This document shows positions 8,785-19,005 of a stretch of DNA of 52,991 bases, one piece after another; positions within the stretch are counted from its first letter, which is position 1; every line of letters begins with the position of its first letter. A program made the translations under genes and the position numbers. The notes under the pieces were generated by a model, which had not been told where the DNA came from, did no database searches, and saw only the letters and a program-made list of their open reading frames with translations. Source of the stretch: Kitasatospora griseola (GTDB lineage Bacteria; Actinomycetota; Actinomycetes; Streptomycetales; Streptomycetaceae). The stretch spans positions 122,190 to 175,180 of the forward strand of contig NZ_BMRI01000004.1 in the NCBI RefSeq assembly GCF_014648555.1, written 5' to 3'.

Positions 8785-10955
8785 CGGCCGCCGCTCTCGG
8801 CGAGGGCGGCCAGCGAGGCCGGCGGGGTGAAGCGCTCGCCGTACGCGGCGGCGAGTTCCCGGGCGCGGGCGACGAAGCCGGCCGGCCCGCCCGGGTAGCC
8901 GTTGACGTACTGCAGGACGCCGCCGGTCCAGGCGGGGAAGCCGATGCCGAGGATGGAGCCGACGTTGGCGTCGGCGACCGAGGTCAGCACGTTCTCGTCC
9001 AGGCAGCGGACCGAGTCGAGGGCCTCGGAGAAGAGCAGCCGCTCCTTCATGTCCTCGAACGGGATCTCCGCGCCGGGCCGAACGCTGTGCTTGTTTTTAC
9101 CGAAATGCTCGCGCAGGCCGGGCCAGAGCCGGGTGCGCTTGCCGTCGACGTACTCGTAGAAGCCGGCGCCGCCGCTGCGGCCGGGGCGGTCGAACTCGTC
9201 GAGCATCCGGTCCATGACGATCTCGCCGGGGTGCTCGACCCAGGTGCCGCCGGCCTCCTCGACGGCGCGACGCGACTCGTTGCGGATCTTGCGCGGCAGG
9301 GTGAGGGTGAGCTCGTCCAGCAGCGACAGCACCTTCGCGGGGTAGCCGGCCTGCGCGGCGGCCTGTTCGACGGAGGACGGGTCGAGGCCCTCGCCGATCA
9401 TCGCGACGCCCTCGTTGAGGAACTGGCCGATGACGCGGGAGGTGAAGAAGCCGCGGGAGTCGTTGACCACGATCGGGGTCTTGCGGATCTGCCGGACCAG
9501 GTCGAAGGCGTGGGCGAGCGCCTGGTCGCCGGTCTCCGGGCCGCGGATGATCTCCACCAGCGGCATCTTGTCGACCGGCGAGAAGAAGTGCAGGCCGATG
9601 AAGTCGGCGGGCCGCTCGACGCCCTCGGCCAGCAGGCCGATCGGGAGGGTGGAGGTGTTGGAGCAGAGCAGCGCGTCGGGGGCGACCACGTGCTGGATCT
9701 CCTGGAACACCTTGTGCTTGAGCTCGGGGTTCTCGAAGACCGCCTCGATGACGGTGTCGCAGCCGGCCAGGTCGGCCGGGTCCGCGGTGGGGGTGATCCG
9801 GGCGAGGAACTCGTCGCGCTCCTCGGCGGACAGCCGCCCGCGCTGCACCTGCTTGTCCAACAGGCCCGCCGAGTACGCCTTTCCGCGCTCGGCGGCCTCC
9901 TGCGTCACGTCCTTCAGCAGCACCGTCAGCCCGGCCTGCGCGCACGAGTACGCGATGCCCGCGCCCATCATGCCGGCGCCCAGCACCGCGACCTTCGACG
10001 CCGTCCGGGCCGGGACCGAATCCGGGCGGGAGGCACCGGAGTTGACGGCCTGCATGTCGAAGAAGAAGGCCTGGATCATGTTCTTGGAGGTGGCGCCGCA
10101 GGCCAGCTCGGTGAAGTACCGGGCCTCGATGACGAACGCGGTGTCCACGTCGACCTGGGAGCTCTCCACGGCGGCCGCCAGGATGTTGCGCGGCGCCGGG
10201 TAGGGCGCGCCGTTCAGCTGCTTGCGCAGGTTGGCCGGGAAGGCGGGCAGGTTGGCGGCCAGCGCGGGGGTGCTGGGGGTGCCGCCGGGGATCTTGTAGC
10301 CCTTGACGTCCCAGGGCTGCGCGCTGACCGGGTTGGCGGCGATGAACGCGCGGGCCTGCGCGAGCATCTCCTCGGCGGTGGAGGCGAGTTCGTGCACCAG
10401 GCCGTTCTGGAGGGCCTGCGCGGGACGGTACTGGCGGCCCTGCAGCAGCACCTTGAGCAGGGCGTCGGCGATGCCGAGCATCCGCACGGTGCGGACCACT
10501 CCGCCGCCGCCGGGCAGCAGGCCCAGGGTGACCTCGGGCAGGCCGATCTTGCTGCCGGGGGCGTCCAGCGCGATCCGGTGGTGGCAGGCCAGGGCGATCT
10601 CCAGGCCGCCGCCGAGCGCGGCGCCGTTGATCGCGGCGACCACCGGCTTGCCGAGGGTCTCCAGCCTGCGCAGTGCGCGCTTGATCCGCATCGAGTTGGC
10701 GAACACCTGCTCGGCGTCGTCCGGCCCGACCGAGGACAGCAGCTTGAGGTCGCCGCCGGCGAAGAAGGTCTTCTTCGCGGAGGTGACGATGACGCCCGTC
10801 AACTCCTCGGTGGCGGCGAGGCGTTCGACGGTGGCGTCGAGCGCGTCGGTGAACGCGGCGTTCATCGTGTTGGCGGACTGCGCGGGGTCGTCGAGGACGA
10901 GGGTGACCACGCCGTCCTGGTCCTGCTCCCAGCGGATGGGGCTCACGTCGGTCAT
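8772..10955 (-). CDS. Bifunctional enoyl-CoA hydratase/3-hydroxyacyl-CoA dehydrogenase (FadJ/FadB-like)
   Basis: This 727-residue multifunctional beta-oxidation protein has an N-terminal crotonase domain (about 1-200) with AxNGAALGGGLE and the two catalytic glutamates at about E119 and E141 (IGLPEVTLGLLPG). The central NAD domain opens with VAVLGAGMMGAGIA near residue 333, followed by the NAD-binding and C-terminal helical domains of 3-hydroxyacyl-CoA dehydrogenase. The ATG at 10955 gives MTDVSPIRW; the open frame upstream is His/Arg-rich shadow. It catalyses hydration of trans-2-enoyl-CoA and oxidation of the L-3-hydroxyacyl-CoA. It is the last gene of a four-gene leftward operon and lies 41 bp from the thiolase stop, so the pair can make the two-subunit trifunctional complex. 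Confidence 0.95.
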   Translation of the reverse strand: MTDVSPIRWEQDQDGVVTLVLDDPAQSANTMNAAFTDALDATVERLAATEELTGVIVTSAKKTFFAGGDLKLLSSVGPDDAEQVFANSMRIKRALRRLETLGKPVVAAINGAALGGGLEIALACHHRIALDAPGSKIGLPEVTLGLLPGGGGVVRTVRMLGIADALLKVLLQGRQYRPAQALQNGLVHELASTAEEMLAQARAFIAANPVSAQPWDVKGYKIPGGTPSTPALAANLPAFPANLRKQLNGAPYPAPRNILAAAVESSQVDVDTAFVIEARYFTELACGATSKNMIQAFFFDMQAVNSGASRPDSVPARTASKVAVLGAGMMGAGIAYSCAQAGLTVLLKDVTQEAAERGKAYSAGLLDKQVQRGRLSAEERDEFLARITPTADPADLAGCDTVIEAVFENPELKHKVFQEIQHVVAPDALLCSNTSTLPIGLLAEGVERPADFIGLHFFSPVDKMPLVEIIRGPETGDQALAHAFDLVRQIRKTPIVVNDSRGFFTSRVIGQFLNEGVAMIGEGLDPSSVEQAAAQAGYPAKVLSLLDELTLTLPRKIRNESRRAVEEAGGTWVEHPGEIVMDRMLDEFDRPGRSGGAGFYEYVDGKRTRLWPGLREHFGKNKHSVRPGAEIPFEDMKERLLFSEALDSVRCLDENVLTSVADANVGSILGIGFPAWTGGVLQYVNGYPGGPAGFVARARELAAAYGERFTPPASLAALAESGGRYRD

Positions 10956-10996
10956 TTCGTTGAAATCCTTGGGTGAGTACGTGAGTGGACGGGTGG

Positions 10997-12211
<1,215 letters not shown>

Positions 12212-12249
12212 GGGGTGACTGCCTTTCAGACGGGTGGGTCGGCCGGGGT

Positions 12250-13392
12250 TCAGCCGAGCAGGGAGCGGCCGACGATCTCTTTCATGATCTCGGTGGTGCC
12301 GCCGTAGATGGTCTGGACGCGCCCGTCGGTGAATGCCCGGGCGACCGCGCTGTCGCTCATGTAGCCGGAGCCGCCGTGCAGTTGCAGGCAGCGGTCGGCG
12401 GTGCGCTTCTGCAGTTCGGTGGCCCACCACTTGGCCATCGAGGCGTCCACCGGCGTCAGGCTGTACCTGTTGTGCTCCAGCACGCAGCGGTCCACGAACG
12501 CCCGGGTGACGGCGCACTCGGTGGCCAGCTCGGCGATCTCGAAACGCACGTGCTGGAGCTTGGCCAGCGGACGCCCGAACGCGGTGCGCTGCTTCACGTA
12601 CGCCGTGGTCTCCTCCAGCACGAACTCCGCGCCGGCGATCGCCGCGACCGCGATCGCCAGCCGCTCCTGCGCGAGGTTGCGCATCAGGTACAGGAAGCCC
12701 TGGTTCTCCTCGCCGAGCAGGTTCGCCTTCGGCACCCGCACGTCCTGGAAGAACAACTCTGCGGTGTCCTGCGCCTTCTGGCCGATCTTGTCGAGGTTGC
12801 GGCCGCGTTCGAAGCCCGGCATGCCGCGTTCCACCACCAGCAGGCTCAGCCCGTGCGCGCCGCCCTCCTCGGTGGTCTTCGCCACCACCACGACCAGGTC
12901 CGCCAGGATGCCGTTGGAGATGAAGGTCTTCGAGCCGTTCAGCACGTAGTGGTCGCCGGCGTCGACGGCCGTGGTGCGGATCGCCTGGAGGTCGGAACCG
13001 GTGTCCGGCTCGGTCATCGCGATCGCACTGATCAGCTCGCCGGAGCAGAACCCGGGCAGCCAGCGCCGCTTCTGCTCCTCGGTGGCCAGCCCCGTCAGGT
13101 ACGGGCCGATGATGTCGTTGTGCAGCCCGACCGCCAGGCCGCTCGCGCCGGCCCGGGTGAACTCCTCGGCCAGCACCGCCGCGAACCGGAAGTCCGGGCT
13201 GCCCCCGCCGCCGTACTGCTCGTCCACCGCGAGGCCGAGCAGCCCCGCCCGCCCGGCGGCCAGCCAGGCGTCACGGTCGACGATGCCCTGCTGCTCCCAG
13301 CGGGCGTGGTGCGGGATGACCTCCTTGGCGAGGAAGGCCCGGACACTCTCCCGGAAGTCCTCGTGTTCCTCGGTGTAGAGCTCGCGCTGCAC
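12250..13392 (-). CDS. Acyl-CoA dehydrogenase
   Basis: The 380-residue flavoprotein has the three-domain acyl-CoA dehydrogenase layout. An N-terminal helical domain begins [14 protein letters not shown], the middle domain carries [16 protein letters not shown] (FAD/substrate), and the C-terminal helices end in [18 protein letters not shown]368 in that motif aligns with the usual catalytic base. The GTG at 13392 gives the expected N-terminus; upstream coding in that frame belongs to shadow of the next gene. It introduces the trans-2 double bond into acyl-CoA and passes electrons to ETF. It is the second gene of the operon, 11 bp from the CoA transferase stop. Confidence 0.95.
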   Translation of the reverse strand: MQRELYTEEHEDFRESVRAFLAKEVIPHHARWEQQGIVDRDAWLAAGRAGLLGLAVDEQYGGGGSPDFRFAAVLAEEFTRAGASGLAVGLHNDIIGPYLTGLATEEQKRRWLPGFCSGELISAIAMTEPDTGSDLQAIRTTAVDAGDHYVLNGSKTFISNGILADLVVVVAKTTEEGGAHGLSLLVVERGMPGFERGRNLDKIGQKAQDTAELFFQDVRVPKANLLGEENQGFLYLMRNLAQERLAIAVAAIAGAEFVLEETTAYVKQRTAFGRPLAKLQHVRFEIAELATECAVTRAFVDRCVLEHNRYSLTPVDASMAKWWATELQKRTADRCLQLHGGSGYMSDSAVARAFTDGRVQTIYGGTTEIMKEIVGRSLLG

Positions 13393-13403
13393 GGGTCTCT
13401 CCT

Positions 13404-14546
13404 TCAGGAGGCGTTCGGGTCGAGTGCGGGGACGGCCCAGTCGCGGGCCACCTCGGCGGTGTGCGCGCCGGGCCGGGCGGGCGCGGTGCGCAGCGCGGCC
13501 GGCGTCGCGGAGAACCTCGGGGCGACGCCGGGCTGCACGGTGCCGTGCTGCTCGGTGTAACTGCCGCGGGCCGCCAGGTGGGGATGCTCCTGTGCTTGAC
13601 GGAGCGTCAGGACGGGTGCCACGCAGGCGTCGTGGCCCTCGAAGAGCGCCGTCCAGTCGGCCTGGGTGCGGGTGGCGAACCGCCGCTCGATGCGCTCGCG
13701 CAGCTCGGGCCAGCGGGGCAGGTCGTACTGGGCCGGGGCGTCCTCCCCGAGCTCCAGCAGGCGGGTGAACTCGGCGTAGAACTGCGGCTCCAGCGGGCCG
13801 ACGGCCATCCACCTGCCGTCGGCGGTGGCGAACGTGCCGTACCAGGGGGCGCCGCCGTCCAGCAGGTTGACGCCCCGCCGGTCCTGCCACAGGCCGGCAC
13901 CGAGCAGGCCCCACAGCATGGTGGACAGGTGGGCCGCGCCGTCCACGATCGCGGCGTCGACGACCTGCCCGGCGCCGGTGGCCCGGGCGTGGTGCAGGCC
14001 GGCCAGCAGGCCGACCACCAGGTACAGCGAGCCGCCCGCGTAGTCGCCCAGCAGGTTGGCGGGGATCGCCGGGGGCCCGTCCGCGTCGCCGATCAGGCCG
14101 AGGACGCCGGAGGTCGCCAGGTACGTGATGTCGTGCCCCGCGCGATCGGCGAGCGGGCCGTCCTGGCCCCAGCCGGTCATCCGGCCGTACACCAGCGCCG
14201 GATTCCGCGCCAGGCACTGTTCCGGGCCGACGCCCAGCCGCTCCGCGACGCCCGGCCGGTAGCCCTCGATCAGCAGATCGGCGCGCGCCGCCAGCTCCAG
14301 CACCAGGCCGGGGCCGTCCGCCGCCTTCAGGTCCACCACGACGGAACGCTTGTTGCGGTTGGTCAGGTCCTGCTCCGGAGCCGGCCCGAGCACCTGCCCG
14401 CCCGGACGGTCCACCCGCACCACGTCCGCCCCCAGATCGGCGAGCAGCATCGCGGCGAACGGCCCGGGCCCGATGCCCGCCAGTTCCAGGACACGGACGC
14501 CCGCAAGCGGCCCGACAGCCGGGGCGGGGGGTGTTGCGGGGGTCAT
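13404..14546 (-). CDS. CaiB/BaiF (class III) CoA transferase, racemase/transferase type
   Basis: A 380-residue member of the CoA-transferase family III. The N-terminus GVRVLELAGIGPGPFAAMLLADLGADVVRVDRP is diagnostic, and D139 in RAGHDITY aligns with the catalytic aspartate. It is the first gene of the leftward operon with the acyl-CoA dehydrogenase, thiolase and FadJ-like genes. The N-terminal GIGPGPFAAMLLADLGADV is closer to alpha-methylacyl-CoA racemases than to formyl-CoA transferases. In this operon it may epimerise 2-methylacyl-CoAs or load a carboxylic acid onto CoA before beta-oxidation. Which of the two cannot be settled from the sequence. Confidence 0.92.
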   Translation of the reverse strand: MTPATPPAPAVGPLAGVRVLELAGIGPGPFAAMLLADLGADVVRVDRPGGQVLGPAPEQDLTNRNKRSVVVDLKAADGPGLVLELAARADLLIEGYRPGVAERLGVGPEQCLARNPALVYGRMTGWGQDGPLADRAGHDITYLATSGVLGLIGDADGPPAIPANLLGDYAGGSLYLVVGLLAGLHHARATGAGQVVDAAIVDGAAHLSTMLWGLLGAGLWQDRRGVNLLDGGAPWYGTFATADGRWMAVGPLEPQFYAEFTRLLELGEDAPAQYDLPRWPELRERIERRFATRTQADWTALFEGHDACVAPVLTLRQAQEHPHLAARGSYTEQHGTVQPGVAPRFSATPAALRTAPARPGAHTAEVARDWAVPALDPNAS

Positions 14547-14564
14547 CGGCGGCCGCCTCCCAGG

Positions 14565-14589
14565 TTTGACAGTGAAGCTGTCACAGTGG
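14565..14589 (-). promoter_or_regulatory. Operator-like inverted repeat before the beta-oxidation operon
   Basis: A perfect inverted repeat TGACAG-N5-CTGTCA occupies 14567-14583, and the adjoining GCTGTCACAGTGG (14577-14589) matches 12 of 13 bases with the element before the MerR gene. On the minus strand a TATCAT hexamer lies just upstream (about 14593-14598) and could be the -10 box, so a protein bound here would sit over the transcription start of the CoA transferase gene (ATG at 14546). Confidence 0.5.
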
Positions 14590-14678
14590 CGATGATAGGG
14601 ATGCGACTCGCCGGTAACAAGAGCCTGCCCCGGGTGCGACAGGCGTACATCACGTCCGCGAGGTCGCGCCCCTCGGCT

Positions 14679-15905
14679 TCACCTGGGGGGACCCCCGGTG
14701 CCCCTGGCCTGCCATTTGCGGATCTCCAGGGCCGCAGCCACTTCGAGCGGGTTCTCGTGGAGGGGCCGCGGCAGCAACGCGTCGGCGTGGGCGAGGCGGC
14801 GCAGGAGGGTGTTGCGGTGGGTGAACAGGCGGGTCGCGGCGCGGGTCGCGTTGCACTGTTCGGCGAGGTAGGCGCGGACGGCTTCGGCCGGGGGGCCGTC
14901 GAGGGCGCCGAGGACGCGGCGGACGAAGCGGTCGGCGCCTTCGAGGTCCTGGGTGAGGAGGGAGACGAGTTCGATCTCGTCGTGGGAGGCGAGGCGTTGG
15001 ACGGAGGCGAGGCGGGCCAGCATGCGTTGGGTGGTGAGGGCGTCGAGGTGGCTGCGGCGGAAGCCGTTGACGCCGGCGGCGGCGGGGCCGAGGGCGATCC
15101 GGACGGCGGGGAGCCGGTCCAGGCCGGCGCGGAGGGCGGACGGGTCGGGGCGGGCGGCGGTCCAGAGCCAGCGGGTGGCCGCGCTCGCGGTGACGTCGAG
15201 GACCGGCGGGCGGCCTGCCGCCACGGCCAGCAGGTCGGCGGCGCGGTCGAGTTGGGCGAAGTCCGCGTCGAGGTCGTCGACCCACAGGACGGCCGCGGTG
15301 TGGGGGCCGGCCAGGGGGTAGCCGAGCCGGGCCTCGGCGCGGGCCCGGGCGATCGGGGCGCCGTCCAGCAGCAGGGTGACGGCGTGCAGTCGCTCGGCGT
15401 GGTTGGAGCCGGTGAGGGCGGCGCGTTCGGCGCGCAGCAGCGCGGACATCTCGCCGACGCAGGCGTCCACGAACGCGGAGATGGAGCGCAGTGACACTTC
15501 CAGCAGGTCGCGCAGTTCGTCGGGGTCGGCGGTGAGGGAGCAGGCGATCCGGGTCCACAGGCGGACGGCGACGCTCTCGCCGGCGCGGTAGGAGTCGAGG
15601 GCGGGCTCGTCCAGCCCGCGGCGGACGATGTCGCGGGCGATGAGCCGCTGTTCCTCGCCCTCGGGGGCCGGGGGGACGGGCGCGCCGGGGGCGGTGACGT
15701 TGGCGGCGGCCCAGCGCAGCAGGTTGGCCCGGTTGACGCGGCGCAGGCCGGCCGACAGGACGGGGTCGGCGGCGATCGGCCGCCGGGCCTCGCCGGCGAG
15801 GGTCGCGGCGTCGAGTTCGGCCAGCCACTCGGGCTGCGGGTTCAGGGCGATCTCGGCGCCCTGGCGGATCAGTCTCCGGATCCGGGGCGGGGGCAGCGGC
15901 GGCAT
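14679..15905 (-). CDS. PucR/CdaR-type helix-turn-helix transcriptional regulator
   Basis: The product is about 408 residues. It ends in the PucR-type HTH: AVRAYLAEQCNATRAATRLFTHRNTLLRRLAHADALL, the region where CdaR/PucR proteins recognise DNA. Upstream lies a GGDEF-like, non-catalytic middle domain (AVLWVDDLDADFAQLDRAADLLAV and ALGPAAAGVNGFRRSHLDA). The N-terminal about 150 residues are a helical domain of the kind found in streptomycete regulators. The start is the ATG at 15905 or the GTG at 15914, 3 codons earlier. The gene is divergent from the flavin monooxygenase, with an operator-like palindrome between them, so it probably controls that gene. It could also be transcribed with the CoA transferase operon that begins 130 bp further on. 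Confidence 0.85.
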   Translation of the reverse strand: MPPLPPPRIRRLIRQGAEIALNPQPEWLAELDAATLAGEARRPIAADPVLSAGLRRVNRANLLRWAAANVTAPGAPVPPAPEGEEQRLIARDIVRRGLDEPALDSYRAGESVAVRLWTRIACSLTADPDELRDLLEVSLRSISAFVDACVGEMSALLRAERAALTGSNHAERLHAVTLLLDGAPIARARAEARLGYPLAGPHTAAVLWVDDLDADFAQLDRAADLLAVAAGRPPVLDVTASAATRWLWTAARPDPSALRAGLDRLPAVRIALGPAAAGVNGFRRSHLDALTTQRMLARLASVQRLASHDEIELVSLLTQDLEGADRFVRRVLGALDGPPAEAVRAYLAEQCNATRAATRLFTHRNTLLRRLAHADALLPRPLHENPLEVAAALEIRKWQARGTGGPPR

Positions 15906-15920
15906 GCCCGTCACGGTAGT

Positions 15921-15935
15921 GGTGCACAGTGCACC
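15921..15935. promoter_or_regulatory. 15-bp perfect palindrome between PucR gene and monooxygenase
   Basis: GGTGCAC-A-GTGCACC is a perfect inverted repeat with 7-bp arms. It sits in the 126-bp divergent intergenic region, 16 bp from the PucR ATG and 96 bp from the monooxygenase GTG. A half-site-like GGTGCA recurs at about 15952. It is the obvious candidate operator for the PucR-type protein. No binding data are available. Confidence 0.5.
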
Positions 15936-16031
15936 GGGGAAGGCGCAGTACGGTGCAGGTTGAACCTGGGCAACTGCCGTGCGCTTTGAGGACGATGGCG
16001 GGGTCCGGCCCGTCACCCTCAGGAGTCGCCC

Positions 16032-17525
16032 GTGTCCACCGCTGCCGCTGCCGCGCCCCACGAGAGGGCCGCCGCGCCCGTCGAGCACCTGGACGTGCTG
16101 ATCGTCGGCGCCGGGATCTCCGGCATCGGCGCGGCCCGCTACCTGACGGCCGAGTCTCCCGGCAGGTCGTTCGCGGTCCTGGAGGCCCGGGCGGAGCTCG
16201 GCGGCACCTGGGACCTGTTCCGCTACCCGGGCATCCGGTCCGACTCGGACCTGCACACCTTCGGCTACGCGTTCAAGCCCTGGCGGGAGAAGGAGTCGAT
16301 AGCCGACGCCCCGCAGATCCTCTCCTACCTGCGCGAAACCGTCCGGGAGAACGGTTTGCAGGACCGGATCCGCTACCAGCACCGGGTGCTGGAGGCGTCC
16401 TGGTCGACGGCGGACGCCCGCTGGAGCGTCCGGGTGGAACGCGTCGACACCGGCGAGCAGGTGACGCTGACCTGCGACTGGCTGTTCTGCGCGATGGGCT
16501 ACTACCGCTACGACCGGGGCTTCACCCCGGAGTTCGCGGGGCTGGAACGGTTCACCGGCACCGTCGTCCACCCGCAGCACTGGCCGGAGGACCTCGATCA
16601 CACCGGCAAGCGCGTCCTGGTGATCGGCAGCGGCGCGACCGCCGTCACCCTGGTGCCCGCGATGGCCCGGCGGGCCCGGCAGGTGACGATGCTCCAGCGC
16701 ACGCCCACGTACGTCATGCCGGTACCGCGCCGCGACCACCTCGCCAACCTGCTGCGCCGCCTGCTCGGCGACGAGCGCGGCTACGCGCTGACCCGGCGCA
16801 AGAACATCGCCCAGCAGTACGCGGTCTGGTCGTTCTGCCGGCGGCACCCGAAGGCCGCCCGGAAGATCATCCGCTGGGTGAACACCCGCCAACTGCCCAA
16901 GGGCTACCCGGTGGACGAGCACTTCAGCCCGCCGTACGACCCGTGGGACCAGCGGCTGTGCGCCGTCCCGGGCGGCGACCTGTTCAAGGCGATCCGCGGC
17001 GGCCGGGCGACGGTGGTCACCGACCGGATCCGCACCTTCACCGAGCGCGGGGTGCTGCTGGAGTCCGGACGGGAGCTGACGGCGGACCTCGTGGTCACCG
17101 CGACCGGGCTGAACGTGCAGGCGTTCGGCGGGATCCCGATGAGCGTGGACGGCGAGCCCGTACGGCTCGCCGAGACCGTCGCGTTCAAGGGCATGATGCT
17201 CTCCGGCGTCCCCAACTTCGCGTACGCGATCGGCTACACCAACTCCTCCTGGACGCTGAAGATCGGCCTGCTGTGCGAGCACTTCTGCCGCCTGCTGGCC
17301 CACATGGACCGGCAGGGGCACCGGATCTGCCGGCCCGAAGTCGCGGACCCGGCGATGCCCACCCGGCCGTTCCTGGACTTCGCGGCCGGCTACATCCGGC
17401 GCGCCGTCGACGCCCTGCCCCGGCAGGGCGACCGCGGGCCGTGGCAGACCTCGACCAGCTACCGCGACGACGCCCGGACGCTCGGCGCCGGGCAGGTCAC
17501 CGACCCCGAGCTGCACTTCTCCTGA
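16032..17525 (+). CDS. Flavin-containing monooxygenase, Baeyer-Villiger fingerprint
   Basis: A 497-residue class B flavoprotein. The FAD Rossmann motif VGAGISGIGAA is at residues 25-35, followed by GGTWD at 57-61; the NADPH motif IGSGATA begins at about 198. Between them F174-x-G-x-x-x-H180-x-x-x-W184-P matches the Baeyer-Villiger monooxygenase fingerprint FxGxxxHxxxW. The enzyme should use NADPH and O2 to insert oxygen next to a ketone, or to oxygenate N or S. The GTG at 16032 has AGGAG 6-10 bases upstream. It is divergent from the PucR regulator. The neighbouring beta-oxidation operon could degrade the ester or acid product, but that link is conjecture. Confidence 0.93.
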   Translation: MSTAAAAAPHERAAAPVEHLDVLIVGAGISGIGAARYLTAESPGRSFAVLEARAELGGTWDLFRYPGIRSDSDLHTFGYAFKPWREKESIADAPQILSYLRETVRENGLQDRIRYQHRVLEASWSTADARWSVRVERVDTGEQVTLTCDWLFCAMGYYRYDRGFTPEFAGLERFTGTVVHPQHWPEDLDHTGKRVLVIGSGATAVTLVPAMARRARQVTMLQRTPTYVMPVPRRDHLANLLRRLLGDERGYALTRRKNIAQQYAVWSFCRRHPKAARKIIRWVNTRQLPKGYPVDEHFSPPYDPWDQRLCAVPGGDLFKAIRGGRATVVTDRIRTFTERGVLLESGRELTADLVVTATGLNVQAFGGIPMSVDGEPVRLAETVAFKGMMLSGVPNFAYAIGYTNSSWTLKIGLLCEHFCRLLAHMDRQGHRICRPEVADPAMPTRPFLDFAAGYIRRAVDALPRQGDRGPWQTSTSYRDDARTLGAGQVTDPELHFS

Positions 17526-17627
17526 CCGGCCCCGGACGCCGCCCCTTGCTCCCCGGCGGGAGCGGGCGGACGCTGGGAGGAAGGCGCACCGGCCGCCCGT
17601 CGCCGGTGCACGGGAAGGTGACACGTC

Positions 17628-17891
17628 ATGCAGAACCACTGGGTCGTCGACCTGAACTTCGAAGAGGACGAGTCCCGCACCACCTGCACCGCCTCGCTCA
17701 GCGGCTTCAGCGCCCCCGGCGCCGAAGGCAAAGGCATGGCCCGCCGAAATCCCGTCGACGACGGCGACAGCGTCATCGGCGAGGAGCTGGCGGCGGCCCG
17801 TGCGTGCCACGACCTCGCCCACCAGCTGGCCGGCCGGGCCGAGACCGGCATCGAGAGCCACACCCACAACCCGGCGCACCTCCCGCTCTGA
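17628..17891 (+). CDS. DUF1876 domain-containing small protein
   Basis: The 87-residue product matches the actinobacterial DUF1876 family: WVVDLNFEEDESRTTCTASL at the N-terminus, then GMARRNPVDDGDSVIGEELAAARACHDLAHQL, then IE near the end. The pattern of a beta-hairpin followed by an amphipathic helix has been compared with double-stranded RNA-binding folds, but the function is unknown. The ATG follows GGAAGG. The gene stands alone between the monooxygenase and a membrane protein. Confidence 0.85.
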   Translation: MQNHWVVDLNFEEDESRTTCTASLSGFSAPGAEGKGMARRNPVDDGDSVIGEELAAARACHDLAHQLAGRAETGIESHTHNPAHLPL

Positions 17892-18025
17892 CCGGCGCCG
17901 AACTCCCGTACAGGGCGGGCCCGTCCACCGGCCAGTGATCTTTTCGGACCGTCGAACCGGCAGGTAGAGTGCGGCGATCAGTCGTGCCCACGGGGGGCAC
18001 CAGCGAGACGAACACCGGTGACCGC

Positions 18026-18676
18026 ATGACCGTCTGGACCCGCCCCGCCCTGTGGTGGCGCAGCGCCATCGCCCTGTCCGCGTTCCTGGGGATCTACCTC
18101 AGCAACAGCTCACTGGTGTACTTCACGCTCCAGAGCAACGTGCTGGTGCTCGGCTACTTCCTGGGCGCGGTCTACTGGATGGTCAAGCGCGACACGGCGG
18201 ACGCCCCCGCGCCCCGGCTGCGCGGCGCCGCCGTCCTGTACATCACCATCACCGGCATCGTCGCGCACGTGCTGCTCAACCACGGCGAGAACCCGCTGCC
18301 CGGCCTGGTCTCCGGCCCCGACCGCCTCCAGCACTGGTCGAGCTTCTTCCTGCACTACACCACCCCCCTGATGGTGCTCGCCGACTGGCTGCTGCTCTCC
18401 CCCCGCAACGCCTCCCGCTGGCGCGACCTCCCGCTCTGGCTCTCCTACCCCCTCGGCTACGCCTTCCTCACCGAGGCCCGCGCCGCGGCCTTCCCGGACT
18501 TCCCCCTCCGCTACCCCTACTTCTTCCTCGACCCCACCGAGAAGGGCTACGCCTGGGTCGGCCTCCAAATGGTCCAGCTCACCCTGGAGTTCGTCGTCCT
18601 CGCCGCCCTGGTCGTCGCCCTCGACCGCCTCGGCACCAAACTCCGCCGCGAGCCCGCGGCCCCCGCGGAGGCCTGA
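18026..18676 (+). CDS. Pr6Pr family integral membrane protein
   Basis: The 216-residue product has about six hydrophobic segments (for example AIALSAFLGIYLSNSSLVYF, VLVLGYFLGAVYWM, AAVLYITITGIVAHVLL, FFLHYTTPLMVLADWLLL, and a C-terminal VQLTLEFVVLAALVVAL). FFLHYxxPxMxxxDW and the HGENP loop fit the Pr6Pr family of six-helix proteins, whose function is unknown. The ATG at 18026 is preferred over an in-frame start at 17969 that would add a charged 19-residue tail before the first helix. No strong ribosome site is visible. Confidence 0.8.
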   Translation: MTVWTRPALWWRSAIALSAFLGIYLSNSSLVYFTLQSNVLVLGYFLGAVYWMVKRDTADAPAPRLRGAAVLYITITGIVAHVLLNHGENPLPGLVSGPDRLQHWSSFFLHYTTPLMVLADWLLLSPRNASRWRDLPLWLSYPLGYAFLTEARAAAFPDFPLRYPYFFLDPTEKGYAWVGLQMVQLTLEFVVLAALVVALDRLGTKLRREPAAPAEA

Positions 18677-18706
18677 CGGCGAGCCCCGGCCGATTCCCAC
18701 TTCTTT

Positions 18707-18712
18707 GATAAT
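18707..18712 (+). promoter_or_regulatory. -10 element of the leaderless toxin-antitoxin operon
   Basis: GATAAT lies 8 bases before the antitoxin ATG at 18721, and no Shine-Dalgarno is present. That spacing implies a transcript starting at or next to the ATG, a leaderless mRNA common in streptomycetes. No clear -35 box was found. Confidence 0.5.
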
Positions 18713-18720
18713 CTGGGCTC

Positions 18721-19005
18721 ATGGCTGAGAGCGTCTACAACATCGGCGACGGACCTGCTGTCAGAGTCAGCCTGTCCCTGCCCGAAGGCACAGCGGCCGC
18801 GATCCGCGACCGCGTGGGGAAGCGCGAGTTCTCGGCGTTCGTCACCGCCGCCGTGGAGCGTGAGCTCCGCGGCCGCATCCTGGACGAGTATCTGGCCGAC
18901 TACGTGCACCGCAATGGGCCGATCCCGGCTGAGGACCAGGAGCGTGCCCGCAAGGTGTTCGACGAGGTGTTCGCCGAGGAGAGCGAATGGCCCGTCGCAA
19001 GTTGA
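18721..19005 (+). CDS. Antitoxin of a VapBC-type pair
   Basis: The 94-residue product has RVSLSLPEGTAAAIRDRVGKREFSAFVTAAVERELR, which looks like a ribbon-helix-helix N-terminal DNA-binding module. The acidic, helical C-terminus (AEDQERARKVFDEVFAEESE) is the kind that wraps the toxin. It overlaps the PIN-domain toxin gene by 19 bp, the usual coupling for these pairs. It should bind and neutralise the toxin and repress its own leaderless promoter. Confidence 0.85.
   Translation: MAESVYNIGDGPAVRVSLSLPEGTAAAIRDRVGKREFSAFVTAAVERELRGRILDEYLADYVHRNGPIPAEDQERARKVFDEVFAEESEWPVAS

Noticed and set aside
8319..10976. 885-codon plus-strand frame opposite the FadJ-like gene
   Set aside because: Shadow of the FadJ-like gene; low-complexity composition and no recognisable domain.
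14679..17879. 1066-codon minus-strand frame covering the monooxygenase
   Set aside because: Only the last about 408 codons match a PucR-type regulator; the rest is antisense shadow of the flavin monooxygenase, which has FAD, NADPH and BVMO motifs.
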